Assembly (NCBI GenBank): GCA_035638255.1
Contig: DASRAJ010000135.1
Coordinates: 1-64,000, forward strand
DNA length: 64,000 nt
Source of the DNA: DASRAJ01 sp035638255
Lineage (GTDB): Bacteria; Bacteroidota; Bacteroidia; Chitinophagales; UBA10324
Reading direction: 5' to 3'
Part shown: positions 24,884-32,958 of the stretch, one piece after another
Position numbering within the stretch: the stretch's first letter is position 1
Layout: every line of letters begins with the position of its first letter
Position numbers and translations under genes: made by a program
The notes under the pieces: generated by a model
The model's input: the letters and a program-made list of their open reading frames with translations, nothing else
Database searches by the model: none
Told to the model about the DNA's origin: nothing

Positions 24884-25335
24884 ATGTTTAAAGGAAAAAA
24901 ATCGGATGAGTTAATCACTGCTAACAAAGAACTTTCTCTTCAAAGCGCAGAGAAAGAAAAACGGGCGGCAGAGTTAACCATTGCTAAGATGAAATGCTAA
25001 CTTTGAAAAACTACCTCCACAGTATTTTTTATAATCTCATTTCGAATAGTCTTATCTATCGTAAGCACGACATTCCTCCTGTAATAAAAATTAAGAGCCA
25101 CAAGCTGAAGGACACCATTGAACTCCTCTTCAAAGACAACGGAATGGGTATTGATCTGGAAAAGAATGGCAACCAGGTTTTTGGATTATATAAGCGCTTT
25201 CACTCTAAGAACACTGACGGTAAAGGCATGGGACTCTATATGGTGAAAACGCAGGTGGAAGCCCTCGGAGGAAAAATCAGCATTGAAAGTGAAGTTAATA
25301 AAGGCACAACTTTTAAAATTGAATTTAAAACCTAA
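24884..25335 (+). pseudogene. Histidine kinase remnant (coiled-coil piece plus ATPase domain)
   Basis: A short frame from ATG 24884 to TAA 25000 encodes ELITANKELSLQSAEKEKR and RAAELTIAK, the repeated coiled-coil linker typical of sensor kinases. A second frame from ATG 24994 to 25335 encodes a HATPase_c domain of 113 residues: N box NLISNSLIYR, G1 DNGMGID, F box VFGLYKRFH, G2 GKGMGLYMVK. The two frames overlap by 7 bases, are in different phases, and the H-box dimerisation domain between them is missing. An internal deletion with frameshift explains this. The ATPase part could still be translated, but without its histidine it cannot be a standard kinase. Confidence 0.75.
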
Positions 25336-25347
25336 ATATTAATCCTA

Positions 25348-25752
25348 ATGAAAACACCCTCCCGATTTATTGTTATTGATGATGACTCAGTCAGTAACAT
25401 GCTATGTCGTTTAACCATTAAGAAGACAGAACACCAATTGGAAATTGAAACATTTGATATTCCTGAAAAGGGATTTGAATATATCATGAGCGAATATTCC
25501 AAAACCGGGAATGACACACCTACTGTGCTTTTCCTGGATATCAACATGCCTACCTGGACAGGTTGGGAGTTCCTGGAAAACTACGACAAACTGGATGAGA
25601 AAATAAAAAGGCAGATTAAGATTTATATGCTCTCTTCTTCCGTTGATCCAAAGGACAAGGAGCGTGCACGCGATGACAGGAACGTAGTTGACTACATTGT
25701 GAAGCCGGTGAATTCAAAAATCGTTTCAGACATAATTATTAACTCAAATTAA
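25348..25752 (+). CDS. Single-domain response regulator (copy 3, divergent)
   Basis: 134 residues. Receiver hallmarks are intact: FIVIDDDS (about 7-14), phospho-acceptor Asp 64 in LFLDINMPTW, LSSS, and IVKPVN with the conserved Lys. It is clearly related to copies 1 and 2 but more distant, so it is likely the product of an older duplication or the original partner of the damaged kinase, 12 bases upstream. A receiver right after a kinase is a common pairing in the Bacteroidota. Confidence 0.92.
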   Translation: MKTPSRFIVIDDDSVSNMLCRLTIKKTEHQLEIETFDIPEKGFEYIMSEYSKTGNDTPTVLFLDINMPTWTGWEFLENYDKLDEKIKRQIKIYMLSSSVDPKDKERARDDRNVVDYIVKPVNSKIVSDIIINSN

Positions 25753-25753
25753 T

Positions 25754-25964
25754 ATGAAATTCCGGATCAACAGATGGGATTTTCCAGACGAGTTTGCAAA
25801 AAATGAAAGAGCACATTCATGAGCAGTTTACCATCTTCCTTGTTACATCCTCTGATAACCATTCGGACATAGAAAAGGCGAGGTCAAATGTTTTTGTTAA
25901 ACGCTATTTGGAGAAACCATTGAAACCTGAAATTGTCTCGCATTTTTTACGCAGGTATGATTAG
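25754..25964 (+). pseudogene. Truncated, frameshifted response regulator copy 4
   Basis: Matches the last 60 percent of copies 1 and 2 at the DNA level (for example cgctatttggagaaaccatt and acgcaggtatgattag). An extra A in the gcaaaaaatga stretch breaks the frame, and the N-terminal part with the acidic pocket is absent. The middle is closer to copy 1 (ccttgttacatcctctgata), the end to copy 2, so it is a mosaic. The homology continues past the stop codon. Confidence 0.85.
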
Positions 25965-26024
25965 AATAGTTATACGCATTAAGAGCAGAACCAGTGTATA
26001 GATGCAGGTCAGAGACAAAAAAAA

Positions 26025-27233
26025 TTATTTGAACTTCAAAGCAAGAGTAAAACTATTGCCAACAAGATCGGTGCTCCTTTTATAATGTCCATATCTTAAT
26101 TCCACAGAACTCCAATGCTTGAGTCCTAAAACACCATTAGGCGGAGCGGCACGAATGCCCAAGCCGATATAATGACTATTGAAAGGTGAAAGATCGTAAT
26201 CACTCGTATAAAACTCATCCTTGGTGTTGTGCCCTTTGTATGGAGCAAAATAATCTATTCCGCTCTGCACGCTGAACCTGTAAAAAGGGCTTATAGAAAA
26301 AAAAGGACTCAGCTTAACCGGTATTTCAACATCGGTGGTGTGCGCGATGTTGCCCCAGTCATCGTAATAGAAACGGTAGTAGGCGCGAATGATAAACCGG
26401 TCACCGGCAAAATAATTTATCCTGACCGCAACCGGAATTTTAAACCTGGTGTCCGGCAGTTTTTCTACGCGCTCAGAACTATCGTTGAAATAAACCCGCT
26501 GGTAAAGAGTGGTGAGCTGTCCTTGCTGATAAGCAGGATCGAATAATAGTGCGACCTGCAGCCTTTCATTTATAACCTGGGATAATGTAAATGATGCCTG
26601 GTAAGAATTGCGGGGTAAAATGTCAACCGGAAGAGGATCGTCTTCACCGGCGGTTCCATAACCCGGAGGACGAAGCTCGTAAGGATATATAACAGTCCAC
26701 AAATCAAAGTAAGCAAAAAGCGTAACTCCAAACTCACGGTTATTATCCTTTGATGATTTTATAAAACTTAAATTCAATCCGCGCGAGTGGTAATCATACT
26801 CCCTGGAGTACGAAACGCCCGCCCGAAGCGTAATACCTTTTTTAATATTCTCTGTGCCCAATGTTAAAGCCGGATAGATGCGGGTATCCTGCCTTGAAGG
26901 TCCGGTCAATGGTGAAATGTTATCAGAAGAAGCAGAAGTGTACGTATCAACCCCTATATCAAACGACAGCGAGTTTTTATTCCCCTTCGAAGTGAGCCTG
27001 GATAATTTAAGTTCAATTGAGCCGGCTAAATCTGTCAGCTTTTCCGTTCCGATTCCACCAGTGACGGCGGAGTGATTTCCATCCTGCAGATAATATCCTG
27101 AAACAAAATTAATCTCATCTATTTTTAGTTTCCTCTCTTTATAATCCGCAGAATCAACCTGCGCAGTTACCTGAGCGAATGAGCCAAGAATAGAAGCGCA
27201 AAGTGCGATAATGATTAATGGAATTTTCCTCAT
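26025..27233 (-). CDS. DUF3570 outer-membrane beta-barrel-like protein
   Basis: 402 residues. Signal peptide MRKIPLIIIALCASIL, cleavage near SFAQ. The mature part is dominated by alternating amphipathic strands with aromatic girdles (for example SGYYLQDGNHSAV, AYYRFYYDDWGN, YRFSVQSGID), ending in LALKFK with a C-terminal aromatic-type strand, as expected for an outer-membrane barrel. It matches the DUF3570 family, whose members sit in operons with DUF4266, ApbE and thioredoxin-like genes, exactly as here. It is the last gene of that operon, 22 bases after DUF4266. Function unknown; it may be a pore or receptor for the product of the other three. Confidence 0.88.
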   Translation of the reverse strand: MRKIPLIIIALCASILGSFAQVTAQVDSADYKERKLKIDEINFVSGYYLQDGNHSAVTGGIGTEKLTDLAGSIELKLSRLTSKGNKNSLSFDIGVDTYTSASSDNISPLTGPSRQDTRIYPALTLGTENIKKGITLRAGVSYSREYDYHSRGLNLSFIKSSKDNNREFGVTLFAYFDLWTVIYPYELRPPGYGTAGEDDPLPVDILPRNSYQASFTLSQVINERLQVALLFDPAYQQGQLTTLYQRVYFNDSSERVEKLPDTRFKIPVAVRINYFAGDRFIIRAYYRFYYDDWGNIAHTTDVEIPVKLSPFFSISPFYRFSVQSGIDYFAPYKGHNTKDEFYTSDYDLSPFNSHYIGLGIRAAPPNGVLGLKHWSSVELRYGHYKRSTDLVGNSFTLALKFK

Positions 27234-27255
27234 GGATGTTACCGTTGATTAATCT

Positions 27256-27495
27256 TTAATTGCAGCCGCAGCCACCACCACTTTTTCCCCCGTTGGCACC
27301 CGAAGATCCCTCTCGGTATAAAAGAAAGGTCTGCTCAAACTTTTCTGCTTTCCGTGTGCTCAGCTCCATATCTGAGTCATTCAAGTGCATCTTTTGATAT
27401 GGTTTGACGGATACGCAGGAATTTAAACCGAGTACGAACAGAATTGATAGTGTCATAACTCTCACAAGTAACATTTCTTTCTTCATGCCGGTCAT
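27256..27495 (-). CDS. DUF4266 small lipoprotein with GGGCGC tail
   Basis: 79 residues. A signal sequence leads to a lipobox-like LNSC with Cys at about 27. The mature part of about 50 residues has the DUF4266 core YQKMHLNDSDMELSTRKAEK and a flexible tail SGANGGKSGGGCGCN. The two cysteines separated by one glycine at the very end of the chain are a hallmark of the family. Its ATG overlaps the ApbE stop (ATGA), so the two are translationally coupled. The tail could bind metal, be redox-active or be modified by operon partners (inference). Confidence 0.88.
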   Translation of the reverse strand: MTGMKKEMLLVRVMTLSILFVLGLNSCVSVKPYQKMHLNDSDMELSTRKAEKFEQTFLLYREGSSGANGGKSGGGCGCN

Positions 27496-28445
27496 TTTAT
27501 GTTGATATTGGAAGAAGTATAAAGCGAATCATGATCATCAATAATGATGCAGGCAATATTTTTCATTTGGTTGATGAGATTCAGTCCTGCTTTAATTCCC
27601 ATCACCATTACCGGAGTTGCCATGGCATCGGCAAGCTCTGCAGTCAGGGTGACGATGGTAACGCTTTTGATTCCCTCAACAGGGAAGCCGGTTTTAGGAT
27701 CAATGGTGTGAGAATATTTTTTTCCGTTTACAACCGCATACTTTTCATAATTCCCTGAAGTAGCAACTGACATATTGCTAATATCGAGATAGGAGAAAGG
27801 AGTAATTTTAGTATATGGGTTTGCAACGCCAATCGTCCATGGCATTCCGTTGGGCTGAGTACCCCAGGCGCTCAAATCACCCGAAGCGTTTACGATGCCG
27901 CTCTTAACACCCTTCTGTTGCATAATATATTTTGCCTTGTCCGCTGCATATCCCTTTCCAATGCCCCCGAATCCGATGCGCATTCCTTTCTCCTTTAAAA
28001 AAACAGTACAGTCGCTTTCATTCAGCATTACGTTTCGGTAGTTAATCAACCTCACTGACTGTTTTGCTGTCTTTGTATCAGGCAACGCCGTCATCGAGGT
28101 ATCGAAATTCCAGAAGCGTTTGTCAATAGAGCCGTAGGTAATATCAAAGGCGCCTTGCGTGAGGTCAGAGATTTTTAAAGAACGCTGTATCAAATCAAAA
28201 ACTTCTTTATCAACATGCACAGCTTTGATTCCTGCATTCTCATTTATAAAGCTCGTCTGGCTGTTATCGCTAAAGGTGGTTAGAAGTTTTTCAATCCTGC
28301 TGATTTCTTCTACCGCTTCATCTATCCTGTTCGCTGCCCACTGTGCATCATCGCACACCACGGTGATTTCAAAACGGTTTCCCATCAGCCGTATCACTCT
28401 TTGGTGAATCTTTTCCCTGAATTTGGCTGATTCAATTTCCGCCAT
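27492..28445 (-). CDS. apbE: FAD:protein FMN transferase (ApbE family)
   Basis: 317 residues, full ApbE domain. Landmarks are MGNRFEITV near the N-terminus, QGAFDITYGSIDKRFWNF, the GGIGKGYAADKA loop, VNASGDLSAWG, HTIDPKTGFPVE and ADAMATPVMVMG. ApbE transfers FMN from FAD to Thr/Ser in target proteins, normally outside the cytoplasm. Here the start MAEIESAKFREK carries no signal peptide or lipobox, which is unusual. It overlaps the thioredoxin gene by 14 bases and the DUF4266 gene by 4, so all are in one operon. No flavinylation target with an FMN-binding domain is seen in the window. Confidence 0.93.
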   Translation of the reverse strand: MAEIESAKFREKIHQRVIRLMGNRFEITVVCDDAQWAANRIDEAVEEISRIEKLLTTFSDNSQTSFINENAGIKAVHVDKEVFDLIQRSLKISDLTQGAFDITYGSIDKRFWNFDTSMTALPDTKTAKQSVRLINYRNVMLNESDCTVFLKEKGMRIGFGGIGKGYAADKAKYIMQQKGVKSGIVNASGDLSAWGTQPNGMPWTIGVANPYTKITPFSYLDISNMSVATSGNYEKYAVVNGKKYSHTIDPKTGFPVEGIKSVTIVTLTAELADAMATPVMVMGIKAGLNLINQMKNIACIIIDDHDSLYTSSNINIK

Positions 28446-28872
28446 TGATGATCTTTTTTATTTCTTCCACAAACCTTTCGGGAGATTCATTTGGCAGGCC
28501 ATCCCATTCCCGTAGCACCTTGCCACTTGCATCCATTAAAACAGTAAAAGGAAATTTTCCATCCTTATTGTACTTGTCTGCCAGTGCTTCGTTTTGTTTG
28601 GTTTGCTCTTTACTCAATTGATTTTTTTTAAGTCTCGGAAAATCGGCATTCACCAACACTAAATGTTCTGATGCATAATTGTTGAATACATCTGCGCCAA
28701 AAATATCCTTTTTCATCCTGATACACGGTCCGCACCAATCAGAACCCGAGAAACTCAGGAGAATCATTTTATGGCTTTGAACCGCTTCCTGCTGTGCTTT
28801 ATTGAAATCAGTAAGCCATTCAGGAGATGAAGCGAATATCCAAACGATTAAAAACGAGATTAATAATTTCAT
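28432..28872 (-). CDS. Exported thioredoxin-like protein
   Basis: 146 residues. A hydrophobic N-terminus (MKLLISFLIVWIFASS) acts as signal peptide or anchor. The thioredoxin fold follows with active site WCGPC, cysteines at about 47 and 50, and the cis-Pro in KFPFTVLMD. This is the DsbD-C/thioredoxin_7-like type that reduces or transfers disulfides in the periplasm. It is the first gene of the four-gene operon with ApbE, DUF4266 and DUF3570. A natural guess is that it keeps the C-terminal cysteines of the DUF4266 lipoprotein reduced. Confidence 0.9.
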   Translation of the reverse strand: MKLLISFLIVWIFASSPEWLTDFNKAQQEAVQSHKMILLSFSGSDWCGPCIRMKKDIFGADVFNNYASEHLVLVNADFPRLKKNQLSKEQTKQNEALADKYNKDGKFPFTVLMDASGKVLREWDGLPNESPERFVEEIKKIINGGN

Positions 28873-29129
28873 TGTTTACCGGGGATTAAGGTTGTTGTGA
28901 ACTTACAAAAGTCCAACCAAATTTGCCGGTAGTTAGTTCGTGAAGGATTGAGCCTGATTTGTAAAGCTTAAAGGTGACACCAATCAGAGAGAAGCAAAGC
29001 AAAAGAGGAAAATTACGGTTTACTTAAATTTGATGCCGCTGTTGATCTCTCCTCGCATACACATTCGCAAACGATGGGCAAACAGCAATCACTTTTTTCT
29101 TTCCGGTAATCAACCCGGGAAAATCTGAC

Positions 29130-30467
29130 ATGATTTACACAACTATCAAGGGAATTGTAAAGATATCCCTGTCCGTCTTTTTTAAGAAAATTGTTGTCAC
29201 CGGAAGCGAGAATATTCCTGATCATGGCCCTATGATCATTGTTGCAAATCATCCCAATACTTTTATGGACCCCTTGATCATTGGTACTATAACTGAGCAA
29301 AGAATAGGATTTGTAGCCAACGCAGGTATATTTTCTAATAAGCTCTTGATTACGGTACTCCGGTATTTTCATGTCATCCCCATTTTCAGAAAAAAAGACA
29401 TTGCACCCGGTGAAAAGCCGGACAATAAAGAAGCATTTATAAAGTGTCATGAATATTTAGATCAATCCGGGACGCTTCTCATATTTCCCGAGGGCAGCAG
29501 CTACTACGAGCTTAAGCTCAGGGAAATAAAAACGGGAACAGCCAGAATCGCTCTGAGTTTCGAGGAGCTAAAAAAATTTCAGGGCAATTTAAAAATACTT
29601 CCTGTCGCGCTTGACTATTCTGATTCTCTTCAGTTCAGGAGTATGGTTTCCATTACTGTAAATCCTCCTTTATATACCCATGTCTATAAAGAGGCTTACC
29701 TGCGTAATGAATTTGACGGTGTAAAGGCATTAACTGAAGATATAAGAAAAGCACTGGCGAAAAATATTCCGCGTACATCAGGAAAAGAACAGGAAGATTT
29801 TCTTATTAAAGCGCATAAGTTTTACACTGCTTTTTATGAGCCGGGTGCTGATTTGTATGAAAATCCAAAGCGTTCTTTAGAATTAAGAACGCAGCTTTCA
29901 AAAGTATTCCATTACATCTATGTTCATGATACGGGGCTCTATCATGATACTGAAACGAAAGTACACGCATTCTTTAGCGGACTTAAATCAGAAGGCTTAA
30001 CAGCAGGATTTTTTACGGATCAGTTTCTTAGAACGAACAAAGCACTCGTTTGTCTTGGTTATCTTTCTAAGCTCCTCCTGCTTTTACCCTTTTACCTTTT
30101 CGGCATATTAACCAATTACCTGCCATACATTCTTCCTTCCAAAATATTTCAGTCGCTGAAAATTGATATAGAATACAAGACCTCTGTACAAATGGTTTCG
30201 GGCATGATTACCTTTCCGCTTTTTTATGCGTTAGAAATATGGATCTTCAGACATTATGTAAGTGCTGACCTTCGGAGCACGCTACTCTTCATGGTAGCGC
30301 TTCCAGTTACCGGGTATATAACCATGTACTATTGGACGGAATTGCAACGGTTTGCACGCGTCATACGCTTCTGCTTTTTTATGAAGCCCCGCGAAAAAGT
30401 AAAGCTGAGGGAATTGCGGGATGAAATTTTGGATAGAATGGAAGAAGCGAGAAAGAGTTTGAGTTGA
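29130..30467 (+). CDS. PlsC-like glycerolipid acyltransferase with C-terminal membrane region
   Basis: 445 residues. The acyltransferase domain has the catalytic NHPNTFMD (His 41, Asp 47) and the FPEGSS motif at about 119-124. This is the 1-acyl-glycerol-3-phosphate acyltransferase superfamily, in a variant typical of Bacteroidota with a longer C-terminal part. From about 305 to 410 there are several hydrophobic segments (LLLLPFYLFGILT, GMITFPLFYALEIW, LLFMVALPVTGY) that should anchor it in the inner membrane. It may acylate lysophospholipid or another lipid acceptor. Divergent from the thioredoxin operon and convergent with the cytochrome c gene. Confidence 0.87.
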   Translation: MIYTTIKGIVKISLSVFFKKIVVTGSENIPDHGPMIIVANHPNTFMDPLIIGTITEQRIGFVANAGIFSNKLLITVLRYFHVIPIFRKKDIAPGEKPDNKEAFIKCHEYLDQSGTLLIFPEGSSYYELKLREIKTGTARIALSFEELKKFQGNLKILPVALDYSDSLQFRSMVSITVNPPLYTHVYKEAYLRNEFDGVKALTEDIRKALAKNIPRTSGKEQEDFLIKAHKFYTAFYEPGADLYENPKRSLELRTQLSKVFHYIYVHDTGLYHDTETKVHAFFSGLKSEGLTAGFFTDQFLRTNKALVCLGYLSKLLLLLPFYLFGILTNYLPYILPSKIFQSLKIDIEYKTSVQMVSGMITFPLFYALEIWIFRHYVSADLRSTLLFMVALPVTGYITMYYWTELQRFARVIRFCFFMKPREKVKLRELRDEILDRMEEARKSLS

Positions 30468-30491
30468 AGAGGTTGTTAGTCAGCCCCAGTT

Positions 30492-31016
30492 TCATTTTTG
30501 TTCAGCATATTTTTTTAACCACTCCTTATATTCCTCTGCTGTCATTTTAGGCAGCTTCTGCGTAACAAAAGCTGTGACCGCCCATATTTTTTCATCATCA
30601 AGGACGGGTTTGAAGGCGGGCATACTGGTCATCTTTATTCCGTTTTTTGTAATCCAGAAAAATTCCTGCGCATCATCTTCTTTCGCGTTTTTAAATAACA
30701 TGGGAGGTTGAGGATACCATCCCTGTGGCATTTCCTCCGGCCTGGTACCGGGGGTGCCGTGGCAGCCGGAGCACATTTCGTTATAGTTTTTAAAGCCCAA
30801 CTGAATTACAGCAGTATCTTTTAGATTACCCGGCACTACGTTCTCCTTCATTCTTTTGTCTATGGAATTATGCGTAGTTATACCAATAATTGATTTGGTG
30901 AGCGAGTTATGAGGTGACAATTGACTAATGTTGTAAACGCCTGATATCATGAAGATATACAATCCGGCAATTAAAACAGCAAGGGTTATGATGATGGTTA
31001 AGATTGTTCTTTTCAT
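30492..31016 (-). CDS. Membrane-anchored mono-haem cytochrome c
   Basis: 174 residues. A single N-terminal membrane anchor (MKRTILTIIITLAVLIAG) precedes a periplasmic domain with one haem-binding motif CSGCH (Cys 82, Cys 85, His 86). The likely axial methionine is in GIKMTSMPAF, as in class I cytochromes c, and FVTQKLPKMTAEEY closes the domain. It should carry electrons in the periplasm; the partner oxidase or dehydrogenase is not in the window. Monocistronic, with a good promoter element upstream. Confidence 0.9.
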   Translation of the reverse strand: MKRTILTIIITLAVLIAGLYIFMISGVYNISQLSPHNSLTKSIIGITTHNSIDKRMKENVVPGNLKDTAVIQLGFKNYNEMCSGCHGTPGTRPEEMPQGWYPQPPMLFKNAKEDDAQEFFWITKNGIKMTSMPAFKPVLDDEKIWAVTAFVTQKLPKMTAEEYKEWLKKYAEQK

Positions 31017-31033
31017 TGCGGAGAAGGTTTTAA

Positions 31034-31041
31034 CAAAAGTA
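31034..31041 (-). promoter_or_regulatory. Putative -7 element TACTTTTG of the cytochrome c gene
   Basis: Minus-strand TACTTTTG fits TAnnTTTG and lies 17 bases before ATG 31016. No TTG at the -33 position was found. Confidence 0.45.
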
Positions 31042-31309
31042 AACCGGGTAAGAAGATCTTATTCCGGTCGGAGTGACAAATCTACACAACTGTTTCGCAA
31101 AAACAACCGTTAGCATTCCGGGATTGCACTCTTTCTCTTTTTGAAGGGTATATTTTAATAATTCGTTGGGGAAAATAATTAATTAAGCTTCTCTAACCTT
31201 TCATTCCAAAGCTTTTTTGACAATATAATTAATAAAAAATAAAGTTGTATGAAAGCGGCAGCAACAGAAATTTTTGAGACATTTTTACATAAACTAAACA
31301 CAATACACA

Positions 31310-32569
31310 ATGAAAACAAAAAACACTCATTTCAATTTTATGGTCGCTCTTGTGTGCCTCTTCTTTGTGTGCAGCAATTCAGCTTTTGCTACCGATGGCA
31401 CGGGGGTAGTAACAGTAACCTCTCTCGGAGGGAGCTGCTTAGGCTTCACTGCAGCCCAGAGCAACGGTCCTGACAACTGGGAAGTTGGCGAAGGCGGCAG
31501 TTATACTATGACGATTACCGGAGTCACCGAATGCAACGGAGATGCAATCACCGTTTTCGTGCAGAGCAGTAACTCCGGCAATTGGTGCTTTAATGCATTC
31601 TCCACTGGAAACGGAACTTATGCGGGCAATTTTACAGTGCCTAATCCTGCATGCTTTACCATGCCTATCAGTTACAAGTGCGGAGGCGATCAGCCCTGCG
31701 ACAACTCCAACACTTTTAACGCTGATGGTCCCAGCCACACTCACTCTGTACACCTTCGTGCAGCATTGTTCGATGCTAATTGCACAAAAACCGGCAACGA
31801 TGAAAACTGCCTTTCCAACTGCACATTCCGTCTTACGCAGAATCACACTGATGTATCGTGCTATGGTGGCAGCAATGGAACGATCCTCATCGGTAAACAC
31901 CAAAATCAAGGTGTAATCACTTATATATGGAGTGACGGTGCAACCACGAGAAACAGAACCGGGCTAACCGCCGGAACCTATACTGTAACAGCGACGGATG
32001 GGGCAGGATGCACTGCCAGCAAAACAGTAACCATTGCCCAACCCTCATCACCCTTATCTGTATCAATGTCGAAAACCGACGTGACCACTGTTGGTGGAAG
32101 TGACGGAACTGCTACAGCCACAGCGAGCGGCGGAACACCCGGGTATACTTATTTGTGGTCAAATGGAGGAATCACGTCAACGATTTCTAATCTCTCTGCA
32201 GGTACTTACACAGTAACCGTTACTGACTCACACGGATGCACAGCAGGTAACAGCATCGGGGTAAATAATCCACCGGGACGGGAAGGAGCTTACGAAACAG
32301 ATGCTGTCCTTATGAACCTGTATCCAAATCCGGCTCAGGATAGATTCACGATTGAATTAAATACCAATGAAGATTCTGAAATGGATTATACTGTGGTTGT
32401 CGTAAATGTTCTCAATCAGGTCATTTATTCATCGCATGGCAAAACTCTTGGTGGGTTGGTTAGGAAAGAAATATCCTTCGATGAGCCCATCAGCGATGGA
32501 GTTTATAGTGCTCGTATAATTATAGGAGGAGATAAAGAATTTAATACGCAGTTGTTAATTCAACATTAA
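31310..32569 (+). CDS. Secreted SprB-repeat protein with T9SS sorting domain
   Basis: 419 residues. Signal peptide through about 28 (ends SAFA). Residues 30-175 form a Cys-rich domain with about ten cysteines and a His-rich stretch SHTHSVH; I do not recognise it. Two SprB-type repeats follow: DVSCYGGSNGTI..YIWSDG..LTAGTYTVTATDGAGC and a second one ending GTYTVTVTDSHGC. SprB is the mobile surface adhesin of gliding Bacteroidota. The last 85 residues are a type A sorting domain (MNLYPNPAQDRFTIEL, VVNVLNQVIY, DGVYSARI). Likely a cell-surface adhesin-like protein. Confidence 0.88.
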   Translation: MKTKNTHFNFMVALVCLFFVCSNSAFATDGTGVVTVTSLGGSCLGFTAAQSNGPDNWEVGEGGSYTMTITGVTECNGDAITVFVQSSNSGNWCFNAFSTGNGTYAGNFTVPNPACFTMPISYKCGGDQPCDNSNTFNADGPSHTHSVHLRAALFDANCTKTGNDENCLSNCTFRLTQNHTDVSCYGGSNGTILIGKHQNQGVITYIWSDGATTRNRTGLTAGTYTVTATDGAGCTASKTVTIAQPSSPLSVSMSKTDVTTVGGSDGTATATASGGTPGYTYLWSNGGITSTISNLSAGTYTVTVTDSHGCTAGNSIGVNNPPGREGAYETDAVLMNLYPNPAQDRFTIELNTNEDSEMDYTVVVVNVLNQVIYSSHGKTLGGLVRKEISFDEPISDGVYSARIIIGGDKEFNTQLLIQH

Positions 32570-32601
32570 ATATTATCAAGTTCGCATTCCAGTTTTTTTG
32601 G

Positions 32602-32637
32602 GAAAGCCATCTTGGGTAAAGGTGGCTTTCTCATTTT
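32602..32637 (+). terminator. Intrinsic terminator
   Basis: Stem gaaagccatct (32602-32612) with aggtggctttc (32620-32630), one G-T pair, 7-base loop, then tcatttt. It lies 33 bases past the stop of the SprB-repeat gene. Confidence 0.7.
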
Positions 32638-32662
32638 GGTTTCATCAATTTAGCCGGTGTTA

Positions 32663-32779
32663 GCCGTTGTTGATCTTTGTGAATGCTTATGCGGAGGCAG
32701 ACCAACAGCTGAGCTTGAGCTCCTATTGCTTCTGTAGTTGGTCTGGCTTAACACGAGCCGCGCAAAGACCAACAACGAC
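32663..32779. repeat. Nested inverted-repeat element, 117 bp
   Basis: Outer arms at 32663-32681 and 32761-32779 match at 16 of 19 positions (core cgttgttg/caacaacg). Inner arms cagaccaac (32698-32706) and gttggtctg (32737-32745) match perfectly. Same layout as the elements at 10840 and 11611. The rest of the spacer 32570-32958 holds only the terminator and a promoter element. Confidence 0.55.
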
Positions 32780-32914
32780 ATCAAAAAGTCACCTTTGGCA
32801 TGACCGAGTACTTTACACTTTCGAATCCTGGTTTGCCAGAATAAGGATGGAATAAGTTATTTGAATTACAAGCAGATCATCAATATTTTAAAGGGCGTAA
32901 GCGAAATGCTTGCG

Positions 32915-32922
32915 TATATTTG
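32915..32922 (+). promoter_or_regulatory. Putative -7 element TATATTTG
   Basis: Fits TAnnTTTG, 36 bases before ATG 32959. It lies across an in-frame upstream start at 32920, so it argues for the downstream ATG. Confidence 0.4.
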
Positions 32923-32958
32923 CTCGCGAATTTAAGGGGTACAACTACAATATTAAAC

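Noticed and set aside
32667..32855. 62-codon open frame in the spacer before the PKD gene
   Set aside because: It covers the nested inverted repeat and has no plausible start signal or recognisable feature.
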